A stretch of 52,897 bases of DNA from positions 1 through 52,897 of the forward strand of contig CANFZC010000008.1 of the NCBI GenBank assembly GCA_947451475.1. Reading direction: 5' to 3'. The stretch is from Flavobacteriaceae bacterium (lineage in GTDB: Bacteria; Bacteroidota; Bacteroidia; Flavobacteriales; Flavobacteriaceae). The notes under the pieces are model-generated. The model had not been told where the DNA came from, did not search any database, and saw nothing but the letters and a program-made list of their open reading frames with translations. The translations under genes and the position numbers were made by a program. Shown piece by piece: positions 1 to 10,400 of this stretch. The first letter of the stretch is position 1, and every line of letters begins with the position of its first letter.

Positions 1-245
1 ACTTCCTCTTCACTATGGGTCTTTAAATCGTCTATGATTTCTGAAAGACTACCAAAACAAGCAAAACCTGCATTTTTAGTACTGGCTCCTTGGGGCAACA
101 TCCCTTTTTCCAAAACCAGTATTTTCGCCTCTGGGAATCGTTCCCGCAATCCCAAAGCAGCATGCAAACCTACAATACCACTGCCCACTATAGTATAATC
201 TACCCCAGTAAACCAATTTTTAAGCTCCCAATAACTTAAGTTCAT
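1..245 (-). CDS. FAD-dependent oxidoreductase (DAO family), N-terminal part
   Basis: The gene runs off the left edge; only the first 81 codons are present, starting at the ATG complementary to 243-245. The translation begins MNLSYWELKNWF and then shows a Rossmann dinucleotide-binding strand-loop-helix with the glycine pattern VGSGIVGLHAA, followed by an acidic strand end (LVLEKG) that normally binds the FAD ribose, and a segment STKNAGFACFGS typical of the glycine/D-amino-acid oxidase (DAO) superfamily. Members oxidise amines or amino acids with FAD; the substrate cannot be told from this fragment. It is divergent from the metalloprotease gene at 465. The family call is good; the specific reaction is unknown. 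Confidence 0.72.
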   Translation of the reverse strand, partial: MNLSYWELKNWFTGVDYTIVGSGIVGLHAALGLRERFPEAKILVLEKGMLPQGASTKNAGFACFGSLSEIIDDLKTHSEEE

Positions 246-427
246 ACCCCTAATTTTGCCTTAAAATTACTTTTTTCAGCGAAAACAACACACTCTTGTA
301 AACTAAATTTATCAAATCATCAGCTATTTTACTCAAATTTTACCCATTCTTGAACGGCAAAGAAGGTAGTTCATCGATTTGTTAGTATTTTTCATAATTT
401 ACGTAACATTATCTTAATATTATATTT

Positions 428-435
428 TACTTTTG
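428..435 (+). promoter_or_regulatory. -7 promoter element (TACTTTTG) of the metalloprotease gene
   Basis: An exact match to the Bacteroidota -7 consensus TAnnTTTG, 30 bases before the ATG at 465. No TTG lies at the proper -33 spacing, so this is a -7-only call. The expected transcript start is near 440. Confidence 0.5.
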
Positions 436-464
436 ACTTCTAATTTTAACTAATTGAGCACATT

Positions 465-3400
465 ATGAAATTTAAATTACTTTCGATTGTATGGCTTGCT
501 GTGAGTTGCGTGGCTTTTGCCCAAAACAAAAATTCAGTATGGAACGCTACTACTAAGAAAAGCGACATGACGCCGCTTGACAGCAGAATGAATTTACCGG
601 AGCGTAACCTGTTTACTTTAAACCTTAACGGTTTAAAATCAACGCTTCAAAACACACCAAAAAGAGGAACCGACCTAAGCACGTCTTCGACTACTTTGTC
701 CATTCCAAATGCAGATGGAACGCTAGAAAGCTACCGCATCTTCGAAAATTCTAACATGGATCCAGCGCTAGAAGCAAAATTCCCAGAAATTAAATCCTAT
801 TTAGGAGTTGGGATATCCGACCCAAGCGCAAGAGCTTATTTTAGCGTGTCACCGCTCGGATTTAAATCGATGGTATTAGCTTCCGATAAGCCTGCTGTGT
901 TCATCGAACCGATATCACAAGATTTAACAACCTATACTGTATATAGAAAACAAGACAAAACAGCTACTTTAACGTCTTTTGAGTGTAAAGTTATTGACGT
1001 AGTGACACCTACTGTTTCCGCTAGTACAGCACGTCCTAATGCCGACGATGGTTTACTAAGAACCTTCCGTTTAGCCATGTCTTGTACTGGTGAGTATACC
1101 GTTTATTTTGGAGGCACTAAAGCCTTGGCTTTAGCTGCTATCAACGCTTCTATGACTCGTGTGAACGGAGTGTTTGAAACCGACTTCTCAGCGCGTATGG
1201 TATTAATCGCGAATACCGATTTAGTAATCTATACTAGTGCATCAACCGATCCCTATGCAGCGGCAGCAAGCATGTCACAATGGAATGCACAATTACAATC
1301 TACCTTAACTTCAGTGATTGGAGAAGCTAACTACGATATCGGTCACCTATTCGGGGCTACCGGTGGTGGTGGTAATGCAGGATGTATTGGTTGCGTTTGT
1401 ACCAACGGTTCAAAAGGAAGCGGAATCACTTCGCCAGCAGACGGAATACCTTCTGGAGATAACTTTGATATCGACTATGTAGCTCACGAAATGGGACACC
1501 AATTTGGAGCAAACCATACCTTCACACACAGTAACGAAGGAACGGGAGTTCAAATGGAACCGGGCTCTGGTTCAACCATCATGGGGTACGCGGGTATTAC
1601 AACTTTGGATGTACAACCTCACTCAGATGCGTTTTTTCACGCGGTGAGTATCCAACAAGTAACCAACAATATTAAAACCAAAACGTGTCCAGTAGCTTCC
1701 GCTACAGGAAATGCGATTCCAACTGCTAATGCTGGTTTAGATTTTACCATCCCAAAAAGCACGCCGTTTATGCTAACAGCAACAGGTACCGATGCTAATG
1801 GTGATGCCCTAACCTACAACTGGGAACAAATGGACAACCAAACGACTTCGGCCGCGCCTAGTGCAACCAAAACTACAGGTGTAAATTTTAGATCATACAA
1901 TTCTACCACCGCTCCAACACGTTATTTCCCTAGAATGGCATCTGTTTTAACAGGAGCTACTACTACTGCAGGTACTGAACTTACTGTAGAAGCACTACCT
2001 TCTGTAGCGCGCACGCTAAACTTCAGAGTTACGGTAAGAGATAACCACGCCGGTGGGCCAGCAAACAACAGTGACGATATGATTGTTACCGTAAACGCTA
2101 CAGCAGGTCCGTTCAGCGTAACGGCTCCAAACACAGCAGTGTCGTATGTGGGTGGAAGTTCACAAACCATCACTTGGGCTGTGGCAGGTACTACTGCGAA
2201 TGGTGTTAACTGTGCCAATGTAGACATCCTTATTTCAAACAATGCAGGTACAACTTGGACCACTTTATTGGCTGCAACACCAAACGATGGTACAGAAGCC
2301 GTAACCATTCCAAACACACCAGGCACAACCAACCGTATCATGGTAAAAGGAACCAACCATATTTTCTTTGATGTTTCTAACACCAACTTTACGATCACAG
2401 CGGGTTCAACCGACACTGTAGCACCTACAGCACCAACATTAACAGCTTCAGGAACTACACAAACCACTACTTCATTGTCTTGGACTGGCGCTACCGATAA
2501 CGTAGCGGTTACAAGCTATGACGTTTATAAAGACGGAGTACTATTAGGCTCAACAGCAACTACTACTTTTGCCGTTTCAGGATTGACCGCTTCAACTACT
2601 TATGCATTCACTGTAAAAGCCAAAGATGCTGCAGGTAATGCTTCTGTAGCAAGCAATGCAGTAAGTGTAACTACACTAGCTCCAGTGCCTGATACAACAG
2701 CACCAACAGCACCTACTTTAAGCGCTGCTGGTACTACTACCACGGCAACCAATTTATCATGGACAGCCGCTACAGACAACGTAGGGGTTACAGGATACGA
2801 TGTTTATAAAGACGGAGTGCTTTTAGCATCTACGACTACGGCTACTACATACGCCGTAACAGGTTTAACGGCTTCTACCGCTTATGCTTTCACAGTAAAA
2901 GCGAAAGATGCTGCAGGAAATGCTTCACTCGCTAGTAATACCGTTACGGTAACTACCTTGACACCTGACACCACTGTACCTACTGCGCCTACGTTAAGTG
3001 CTTCAGGAACCACTTCTACGGCAACCAACTTATCTTGGACAGCTGCTACAGACAACGTTGCCGTTACAGGATACGATGTTTATAGAAACGGAGTTCTTTT
3101 AGCTTCAACTACAACTGCAACTACCTATAGCGTAACCGGCTTAACAGCAGCTACTACATACACCTTTACGGTAAAAGCAAAAGATGCGGCAGGAAATGCT
3201 TCTTTAGCTAGTAATACTGTTAGCGTTACAACTTCAGCTGTTACCATAGCTTATTGTGCTTCTACTTCTAACAGCACTGCTGATGAGAAAATTGGCAAAG
3301 TGGTTTTCGGAACCATTAACAATACTTCTACAGGTACTGCCGGATATGAAAACTTTACAGCTTTAAGTAGCAATGCGGTGAGAGGAACTGCCTACACAAT

Positions 3401-3929
3401 TACTATAACGCCTAGCTGGACTGCCACTAAATTCAAAGAAGGATATGCCGTGTTCATTGACTACAATGGTGATGGCGATTTTGCTGATGCGGGTGAAACC
3501 GTATGGACCAAAGCTGCTTCAACTACTACACCTGTAACTGGAACGTTCACTATACCAGCTACAGCCACTTTAGGAGCTACGCGCATGAGAGTGTCCATGA
3601 AGTATAATGCGATACCAACCTCTTGTGAAACAATGTCATTTGGACAAGTAGAAGACTATACCGTAAATATTTCTCTTACAGCAAAATTAATAGATGAGAA
3701 TACACTAAGCTTCTCGTTATATCCTAACCCAGTTAAAGGAGAGGTATTGTCTATAGCTAATTTAGATGCCGCAGCTACCTACACCATCTACAACTTAATG
3801 GGACAAGAAGTTTCAAAAGGAACTATAGAAAACAATACCATCATGGTAGGCGCCCTTAGAACCGGAACCTACTTACTAGAAGTAAGCAGCGAAAAAGGAA
3901 CCGCAACCAAACGTTTCATAAAAGAATAA
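465..3929 (+). CDS. Secreted reprolysin-like zinc metalloprotease with FN3 repeats, GEVED domain and T9SS type A sorting signal
   Basis: A 1154-residue exported protein. Residues 1-19 form a signal peptide ending VAFA. A propeptide-like region leads to a metzincin (M12B-like) domain at about 200-410, with the zinc site HEMGHQFGANH (H341, E342, H345, H351) and a Met-turn at M373 (IMGYAG). An Ig/PKD-like region follows, then three fibronectin type III repeats (about 650-740, 742-833, 834-924), a GEVED domain (about 928-1068, containing FIDYNGDGDF and GQVEDYTV) and a C-terminal T9SS type A signal (about 1072-1154, containing SLYPNPV and ending TKRFIKE). It should be exported by Sec, cross the outer membrane through T9SS and be anchored or released at the cell surface, where it would cleave proteins. 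The target is unknown. It is monocistronic, ending in a strong terminator. Confidence 0.9.
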   Translation: MKFKLLSIVWLAVSCVAFAQNKNSVWNATTKKSDMTPLDSRMNLPERNLFTLNLNGLKSTLQNTPKRGTDLSTSSTTLSIPNADGTLESYRIFENSNMDPALEAKFPEIKSYLGVGISDPSARAYFSVSPLGFKSMVLASDKPAVFIEPISQDLTTYTVYRKQDKTATLTSFECKVIDVVTPTVSASTARPNADDGLLRTFRLAMSCTGEYTVYFGGTKALALAAINASMTRVNGVFETDFSARMVLIANTDLVIYTSASTDPYAAAASMSQWNAQLQSTLTSVIGEANYDIGHLFGATGGGGNAGCIGCVCTNGSKGSGITSPADGIPSGDNFDIDYVAHEMGHQFGANHTFTHSNEGTGVQMEPGSGSTIMGYAGITTLDVQPHSDAFFHAVSIQQVTNNIKTKTCPVASATGNAIPTANAGLDFTIPKSTPFMLTATGTDANGDALTYNWEQMDNQTTSAAPSATKTTGVNFRSYNSTTAPTRYFPRMASVLTGATTTAGTELTVEALPSVARTLNFRVTVRDNHAGGPANNSDDMIVTVNATAGPFSVTAPNTAVSYVGGSSQTITWAVAGTTANGVNCANVDILISNNAGTTWTTLLAATPNDGTEAVTIPNTPGTTNRIMVKGTNHIFFDVSNTNFTITAGSTDTVAPTAPTLTASGTTQTTTSLSWTGATDNVAVTSYDVYKDGVLLGSTATTTFAVSGLTASTTYAFTVKAKDAAGNASVASNAVSVTTLAPVPDTTAPTAPTLSAAGTTTTATNLSWTAATDNVGVTGYDVYKDGVLLASTTTATTYAVTGLTASTAYAFTVKAKDAAGNASLASNTVTVTTLTPDTTVPTAPTLSASGTTSTATNLSWTAATDNVAVTGYDVYRNGVLLASTTTATTYSVTGLTAATTYTFTVKAKDAAGNASLASNTVSVTTSAVTIAYCASTSNSTADEKIGKVVFGTINNTSTGTAGYENFTALSSNAVRGTAYTITITPSWTATKFKEGYAVFIDYNGDGDFADAGETVWTKAASTTTPVTGTFTIPATATLGATRMRVSMKYNAIPTSCETMSFGQVEDYTVNISLTAKLIDENTLSFSLYPNPVKGEVLSIANLDAAATYTIYNLMGQEVSKGTIENNTIMVGALRTGTYLLEVSSEKGTATKRFIKE
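2412..3237 (+). repeat. Three tandem FN3-coding repeats
   Basis: Three in-frame units of about 276 bp inside the metalloprotease gene, starting near 2412, 2692 and 2968. Each encodes a PTAPTL start, a TSLSW or TNLSW strand, TGYDVY(K/R)(D/N)GVLL and TVKAKDAAGNAS. Units 2 and 3 are very alike at the DNA level, suggesting recent duplication or gene conversion. Confidence 0.85.
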
Positions 3930-3950
3930 TTACTTTATTACAATAATCAA

Positions 3951-3979
3951 AAAGCCACTCTTACCGAGTGGCTTTTTTT
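3951..3979 (+). terminator. Rho-independent terminator of the metalloprotease gene
   Basis: A 10-bp stem (AAAGCCACTC at 3951-3960 with GAGTGGCTTT at 3966-3975), a 5-nt loop and a T run, 22 bases after the stop codon. Confidence 0.9.
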
Positions 3980-4570
3980 ATGCTATCAATAATTTAAACA
4001 GTATAATGGTAATTGAACCGTTGAAAAACAATCCCAACGATCAAGCCTACTACACAAGCCACCCGCTACCAGTATCAAAAAAATTAGAGAAAGAACCCAA
4101 TGTAAAGAAGAACTGCTATATTTTTAAATCTAGTAGTAATGTCCTATTTTAAATTCTTAACACAATAAGGTTAAAGCAATCTACAAATAAATCCTTCTAT
4201 CAAAACAAACGGGCTGTAACGCAAAGCATATCCATTATAACGTAAAATAAAATCCTACTTTCAATAGACCAGTTCATAATAGTACCGTGGGTCTACTTCT
4301 CTTAAAAAAACAACAATACATGAGCGGATTCAAAGGCCAAGCCTAACGCATAATTTTAGACTCAACAACACTACTTGAAATGAATGTATAAAACATCGCT
4401 TAAATCGACTAAAAAAGCCTGTAATACATATGCGGTCTATCCACATAAGAGCATTAATTATCAACTGCTCTTAAACTCAAAACTGAGACTGAGACTGAGA
4501 CTGGAAACTGAGACTGAGACTGGAAACTGAGACTGAGACTGACCCGAGTGCAGCGAACGGAAACAATAAA
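3980..4570. other. Gene-free interval with short repeats
   Basis: About 590 bases between the two facing terminators, with no credible ORF in either direction. It holds an 8-bp inverted repeat (TAAGAGCA at 4446-4453 with TGCTCTTA at 4466-4473) and the 6-bp tandem array at 4481-4543. I see no recognisable gene remnant. Confidence 0.6.
4481..4543. repeat. Short tandem repeat, unit ACTGAG, with a 19-bp higher-order period
   Basis: About ten copies of the hexamer ACTGAG/ACTGGA are arranged so that a 19-bp block (AAACTGAGACTGAGACTGG) recurs, the first block having one extra hexamer. It lies between convergent genes, just before the terminator of the surface-adhesin operon, and has no spacers, so it is a microsatellite and not a CRISPR. 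Confidence 0.85.
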
Positions 4571-4605
4571 AAAAAGCCCCGAGGTTCACTCGGGGCTTTT
4601 TCTAT
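4571..4605. terminator. Strong, likely bidirectional terminator closing the adhesin operon
   Basis: A 13-bp stem AAAAAGCCCCGAG (4571-4583) with CTCGGGGCTTTTT (4589-4601), a 5-nt loop, and A/T tracts on both sides. It lies 16 bases after the stop codon of the minus-strand OmpA-family gene. Confidence 0.9.
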
Positions 4606-4617
4606 TTATAGTCTAGC

Positions 4618-6489
4618 TTATTTCTTAACAATCAAGAATTCTGAACGACGGTTTTGAGCAAATTGCTCTTCCGTACAAGTAGCACCACAATCAACTTTAG
4701 GTTCTAACTCTCCCATGCCTTTACCAGAAATTCTATCCGCAGCAATTCCTTTTGAAATGATGTACTGAACAGTAGCTTTAGCTCTACGATCAGACAAAGC
4801 TAAGTTGTATTGATCACTACCTCGGTTATCCGTATGAGATTTAGCTAAAATTACTAAGTCAGCATTGTTTTTCATAACTTGAACTAACTTATCCAATTCA
4901 AATGCTCCCTCTTGTGTTATGTTGCTTTTGTTAAATTCAAAGAAAATTTCTTTCAATACAATCTCGTCTTCTTTAACAATTACGTCAATAGGTTGTAACG
5001 CAGCATCCACTTTCGTAGAAGGGGCTTTGCCTTTAGTAACGGCAAATGAATTACCTTCAAATCCATCCTTAGAAGCTTGAACAACATAAGGCTTGTCGCA
5101 CTCTACACGGTACTGAACTTCTCCCTTAGCATTAGACACTTCAGAAGCAATTACATTATTTTTCTCATCTAAGATGCTAACTTTAGCATTAGTTAAAATT
5201 TCCCCTGTTTTAGCATTGGTAACCAAAATCATTACGTCAACTCCACAAATAGGACTTACACCAAAGATATCATCGTTTCCATTACGGTTACTAGATAAGA
5301 ATCCAAGATTTTTAGTCCCATTAAAGGTAAATGAGAAATCATCTTTTTCAGAGTTAACTGGCTTTCCAAGATTGGTTGCATCGGCACCAGCAGACAAGTC
5401 CACTTTAAAGATGTCCAATCCACCTAAACCTGGTTTACCACTTGAAGCAAAGAATAAAGTTTTGTTATCATCTGCAATGAATGGGAAATTTTCACTTCCT
5501 TCCGTATTCACATTTTTACCTAAGTTTTGTGGCTCTCCGTAAGTTCCATCAGAATTCACAGAAACTTTCCATATATCAGAACCTCCCATAGTACCAGGAC
5601 GATCAGAAGCAAAGTACAACGTTTTACCATCTCTACTGATAGTAGCATTACTAGTAGAAAAATCCTTTCCATTAAAAGGTAACGCTACTTTATTACTCCA
5701 CTTTTCACCATCTTTGGTAGCTTTGTACAAATATACTTGACTAAACTTAGCATTAGCCGACTTTACTTTCGTAGATACTTTTTCATTATAACTTTCACTT
5801 GTAAAGTACACGGTCTTACCATCAGCACTAAGAGACGCAGGTCCATCATGCCACTTTGTATTGATTTCTGTAACGGTTCTAGGATTAGTGATAGTGCCGT
5901 CTGTATTATAATCAGCCATGTAGATATCCAAATAAGGCTCGTCTGTCCAACCATAATTTTTACGAGCACCATTACGAGCACTAGCAAAATAAACGGTGTT
6001 GTCATAAAGCACCGCACCAAAATCAGATTTATCACTGCTTAAATCAGAAGGGTTCACATTATATAACTTCGACTTATCCAATAATCTAGGAACATAATTT
6101 GGATTTTCTTTAAACGCTTTTGCACGCATATCCGTCGGAGCTGCTGCGGCAAATTTTTGCATTTGTTTGTTAGCATCTTCATATTTGCCATTTGCCTTCA
6201 ACATTTGAGCATAACGGTAATACGTTTCAGCATCTTGCGGCATTTCAGTAGCCTTAGCATACCATTTAACCGCTTCAGTTGAATTAAACATATTATAGTA
6301 GCTGTCCGCTAACTGTTTGTAAACATAGGCTGTAGCCTTACCATCTTCCACTAATTTTAAATAAGCTTTAGAGGCATTAACATACTCAAATCGGTTAAAC
6401 ATTTTGTCGGCTGATTTGGTTTGTTTATCTTGAGCCGTAACCGAGAAACTAAGGGCTGCAAAACTTAATGCTATATATAGATTTTTCAT
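4618..6489 (-). CDS. PorE-like OmpA-family protein (TPR, PD40 propeller, regulatory-like domain, OmpA)
   Basis: 623 residues with a signal peptide (MKNLYIALSFAALSFSVTAQ) and no lipobox Cys. In order: TPR-like helices (about 25-130), a WD40/PD40 beta-propeller (about 145-405, with repeated strands such as VYFASARNG and LYFASDRPG), a carboxypeptidase-regulatory-like beta domain (about 418-495), and an OmpA C-terminal peptidoglycan-binding domain (about 505-623) with the signature SHTDNRGSDQYNLALSDRRA. This order matches the T9SS accessory protein PorE of Porphyromonas gingivalis. It is the last gene of the operon, 19 bases after the PorP/SprF gene. I infer that it ties the outer-membrane PorP/SprF-adhesin assembly to the peptidoglycan. 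Several paralogues per genome are usual, so it need not be the main T9SS copy. Confidence 0.88.
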   Translation of the reverse strand: MKNLYIALSFAALSFSVTAQDKQTKSADKMFNRFEYVNASKAYLKLVEDGKATAYVYKQLADSYYNMFNSTEAVKWYAKATEMPQDAETYYRYAQMLKANGKYEDANKQMQKFAAAAPTDMRAKAFKENPNYVPRLLDKSKLYNVNPSDLSSDKSDFGAVLYDNTVYFASARNGARKNYGWTDEPYLDIYMADYNTDGTITNPRTVTEINTKWHDGPASLSADGKTVYFTSESYNEKVSTKVKSANAKFSQVYLYKATKDGEKWSNKVALPFNGKDFSTSNATISRDGKTLYFASDRPGTMGGSDIWKVSVNSDGTYGEPQNLGKNVNTEGSENFPFIADDNKTLFFASSGKPGLGGLDIFKVDLSAGADATNLGKPVNSEKDDFSFTFNGTKNLGFLSSNRNGNDDIFGVSPICGVDVMILVTNAKTGEILTNAKVSILDEKNNVIASEVSNAKGEVQYRVECDKPYVVQASKDGFEGNSFAVTKGKAPSTKVDAALQPIDVIVKEDEIVLKEIFFEFNKSNITQEGAFELDKLVQVMKNNADLVILAKSHTDNRGSDQYNLALSDRRAKATVQYIISKGIAADRISGKGMGELEPKVDCGATCTEEQFAQNRRSEFLIVKK

Positions 6490-6508
6490 TTTTAGGAGTA
6501 CTTTATGG

Positions 6509-7432
6509 TTAGAAATATCTTGGTGAACGTGATACTTTTTTCGGGAAATTCAAATCAAATAATAAAATAAACTCGTGAGACGCTGGTGCCACAGTTTTAA
6601 TATCAGATATTACATGATCGTAAGCGTATCCTACTTTTAAACTTGGCGTAATGGCAAAATTTACCATGGCACCAAATGAATCTTCTAATCTATAGGTAGC
6701 TCCTACTTCAAATTTATCATTAATTAAGAAGTTAGTTGACACATCAATGGAAGTTGGTGCATTCAACGCCGACTTAACCATAGCAAACGGTTTGAATTTC
6801 AAATTCGGATTAATATCAAACACATAACCTCCGGTTAAGAAATAATGCAACACTTCTGTACCATATTTAGTTCCACTAAAATCAAGATATTTAGCTTTTA
6901 ACATATTTGGCACCGAGAAAGCAACATAATACTTTTGGGTATAGTAGAAAACTCCCGACCCAACATTTAGAAACGTTGCATTAGGATTACTGCCACTAAA
7001 TGGATCAAGTGGTGATTGTTGCGGTAACGTTGGATATATAGTAGTAAAATCTACCTTATGCATCGTCGCGCCGGCTTTTAAACCGAAAGCCAAACGGTGC
7101 TCTCCACCCATATTTAACGTATACGAGAAATCTGCATATACGTTATTCTCTTGAACGGGTCCAATCTTATCAGAAATCACAGAAAGTCCAAGACCAACAT
7201 TTTTTCCAACCGGACTGTGCAAGAAGAAGGTTCCCGTATTGGGAGCCCCTTCTATTCCAACCCATTGCGATCTGTATAACAAACCTCCGGATAAATTCTC
7301 TTTAGAACCCGCATAAGCCGGATTAATAACACTCATATTATACATATATTGAGTGTAGTTCGGATCTTGTTGAGCTTGTACTTCTGTAAAAACAGATAAA
7401 GCTAAAATTGCAATGAAATATAGTTTCTTCAT
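6509..7432 (-). CDS. PorP/SprF family type IX secretion outer-membrane protein
   Basis: 307 residues with a signal peptide (MKKLYFIAILALSVFTEVQAQ), then the family hallmark QDPNYTQYMYNMSVINPAYAG and LLYRSQWVGIEGAPNT, and a beta-rich body typical of an outer-membrane barrel (FGLKAGATMHKV, VGATYRLEDSFGAMV, KVGYAYDHV). In Flavobacterium johnsoniae the paralogue SprF is needed to export and attach the type B adhesin encoded beside it. Here the gene directly follows a 3026-residue type B adhesin gene (39-base gap) and precedes a PorE-like gene, so it is most likely the dedicated partner of that adhesin. Confidence 0.93.
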   Translation of the reverse strand: MKKLYFIAILALSVFTEVQAQQDPNYTQYMYNMSVINPAYAGSKENLSGGLLYRSQWVGIEGAPNTGTFFLHSPVGKNVGLGLSVISDKIGPVQENNVYADFSYTLNMGGEHRLAFGLKAGATMHKVDFTTIYPTLPQQSPLDPFSGSNPNATFLNVGSGVFYYTQKYYVAFSVPNMLKAKYLDFSGTKYGTEVLHYFLTGGYVFDINPNLKFKPFAMVKSALNAPTSIDVSTNFLINDKFEVGATYRLEDSFGAMVNFAITPSLKVGYAYDHVISDIKTVAPASHEFILLFDLNFPKKVSRSPRYF

Positions 7433-7471
7433 TTTGTTTTGTTTTATTTTAAATGCAAATTATTTTAGGAC

Positions 7472-10400
7472 CTAGTTTTTTCTGTTGATGTAAATCCAAC
7501 CAGTACGGGTTTCGCCATTATCTCTATTAAATACATAGTAATACGTTCCATCAGGTAATTCATCCCCATTGTTAGCATTCCCTTTCCACTCATTCGAGTA
7601 GTCCGTTTTACTATATACTTCCATTCCGTAACGGTTAAAGATCGTAATCTTTTTAACGTTGAATCCTGAAAGATCAAAGTTGTCATTTATACCATCACCA
7701 TCAGCAGAGATACCTTTTTGAATGGTACATGCAATATCTTCTGTGGTAACCGTGATGTTGGCCGTACTAATACATCCATTTAGGTTAACAGAAACCGTAT
7801 AGGTTCCTGATGCATCAACTATCTGAGTAGCAGCATTTCCTAAGACAGCCGAACCATTAGTCCAAGTATACGTTACTGCCGGATCAAATGTTCCAGTTAC
7901 TGGTGATACCGTAAGTACAAAATCATTGTTTTGACAATCTCCAATCACCCCGATAGCAACAGTATCCAATATAGTTACCGTTAAACTTCCATTATTAGCA
8001 CACTGTGGTGCGTCAGGCGTAAAGGTATACGTAGCGGTAGCCGTGGTACTAATTGTACTAGGAGACCATGTTCCAGTGATACCTTCAATAGAAGTTCCAG
8101 GAAGCGCTGGTGCATTCGTATCGCCATTACATAAAGGCGCAATTGCCGTAAATGTAGGAGTCGTTTTCGGAGTAACCGTTATGGTTAAAGTAGTGGTTGT
8201 AGCACATTGTCCAACTCCTGGGGTAAATGTGTAGGTAGTAGTTGCAGCATTATTTAACGCTGGTGACCATGTACCCGTGTAACCATTTAACGAAGTTGTT
8301 GGTAACGCACTCAAGGCTTCACCACTACAAATCGTAGCAACAGGATCAAACGTTGGCGTTTCTTTTTGATTCACAGTGATTGTCAAAGTAGCTGTTGTAG
8401 CACATTGATTCGCATCCGGTGTAAAGGTATAAGTCGTAGTCGCAGTATTATCTAGCGCCGGTGACCATGTACCCGTATAGCCGTTCACTGATGTTGTTGG
8501 TAACGCACTTAAAGCATCGCCATTACAGATTGGTCCAACGGCTGCAAACGTAGGTGTTACTTTTTGATTAACCGTTACCGTTAAAGTAGCCGTAGAAGCA
8601 CATTGTCCTGCAGCAGGAGTAAAGGCATACGTAGCAGACGTAGTATTACTGATAGTAGAAGGATTCCAAGTACCCGTTACACCTTCTACTGAAGTAGTAG
8701 GGAACGCTAATGAATCTCCATTACAAATAGTAATCGCATTAAACGTAGTTGTTATTGGCGTTACTAATGGATCAATAGTTACCGAGAATGGTAATGAATA
8801 ACATCCCGTAACCAAATCATGAACCGTTATGGTATGAACACCTGGAGCAAGTCCCGCAAAAGTAGTACCCGATTGATACGTACCGCCATCTAAACTATAC
8901 TCATAAGTACCAGCACTGATTGCATAGGTACCAATGTTACTATAGTCTTCAGGATCAAGAGCGGTCCATTCAGCGTCATTCCAAGTTGTACTTGGCGCTA
9001 CCGCAGTATTCAATCTTCTATAGGTATAGCCTGCAGCGCCTGCTGGTGTCCATGTAGAACCATCGGTCAATCCCCATAAATCTACATCTACATCTGCGCT
9101 AGTAGTTAACTTAATGTAATCGTTATTATTAACTCCACCACAGCCTCCAAATACTAAATCAGGAGTAATTCCCGGAATTTCAGCACTTGAACTAACTTTA
9201 ATTATTTTAGTGGTATTGTTCGCAATCATACCACTAAGATCTAAATTACAAGATAAGTTTACTGGATTACCTACGGTAGTACCGTAGTTATAAACTTTCA
9301 ATTTATAATTAGCTAAATCAATAGCAGCACCCGTTCCATTATATAATTCAACATAAGTTAGGGATCCAGCAGTAGCATCGGTAACTTCAGATATAAATAA
9401 ATTAGCAGGAGTTCCTGTTCCTGTTCCATTAAGCGGACTAGTAACTACAATTGTTCCTGAAGGCACTGCACAACTTGGTTGTGTAACCGTTACCGTAGGA
9501 TCTGGTAAGTTTTGTACACTTACCACACCCGAAGCGGATTGTGATGGACAGCCTAAACTCGAGATGGAAATAGCATCCAATAAGTTACCTATACTCGGAG
9601 CACCTCCAGCACTAGAAATTGAAACAAAACGCAACGTATAATTAGTACCCGCTCCTGTTGGAACAGTATAATTAACCGTATGTAATGCCCAAGCTGTATT
9701 GCCATCACTAAAGTTACCTAAACTAGTGTATGGTCCGCCTACTGGCCCAACTTCTACACCAACTACGTCAACACCTTGTCGTCCTCTGTGTGCAAAAGAT
9801 ACTGAAATAGAAGTACCTGGAATTACTGAGAAATCTTGGAATAAAGTTCCCGGGGTATTTCCATTCAATTCGATAAGGTTATTTCCTGAATACGGAGCAA
9901 CACCCTCAAATCCTGGAGGCCATATTTCTATGATTCCATCCGCTGAAGTAGTATCCCAACAAGGTACTAAAGCTTCATCAACCAAGTTAGGAGAAGTTCC
10001 GGTAGCTACAGGAGTCTCAAAATCAGAGTTACAGAACGTATTGATTGGTGTAATAACCACCGAGTATGTTCCTGGAGTCGACGTGGTAAACGAAGCTACA
10101 TCACCTGGATCTGCTGCACCCGCAGGTACTGTCCACACATAAGAGTATGAACCAGCAATAGCAGGAGTAGCCGTAACGATCGTAGAAGAACCTGGACAAA
10201 TCGACGAACTGTTTACCGTTACTTGCGACTCCGGATTAACCGTAATCGTTAAGGTAGTTGAAACCGCACATTGTGCCGTATCCGGTGTAAACGTATAAAT
10301 AGTCGTTTGTGTAGGATCTAAAGCTGGTGCCCATGTTCCTGTAATACCATTGATTGAAGTCGTTGGTAAGGCAGCCAATGTCCCGTTCGGACAAATTGGT

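Noticed and set aside
1922..2467. Long minus-strand open frame inside the metalloprotease gene
   Set aside because: It is antisense to the Ala/Thr/Val-rich coding repeats, has no start context, and its composition mirrors the sense gene; a shadow frame.
3980..4480. A second small RNA in the gap after the metalloprotease
   Set aside because: The 8-bp hairpin at 4446-4473 has no TAnnTTTG promoter at a fitting distance on either strand and no terminator T run of its own.
9699..10142. 147-residue plus-strand frame within the adhesin gene
   Set aside because: A Pro/Ser/Val-rich reverse complement of beta-repeat codons; no domain, no promoter; the adhesin frame is continuous across it.
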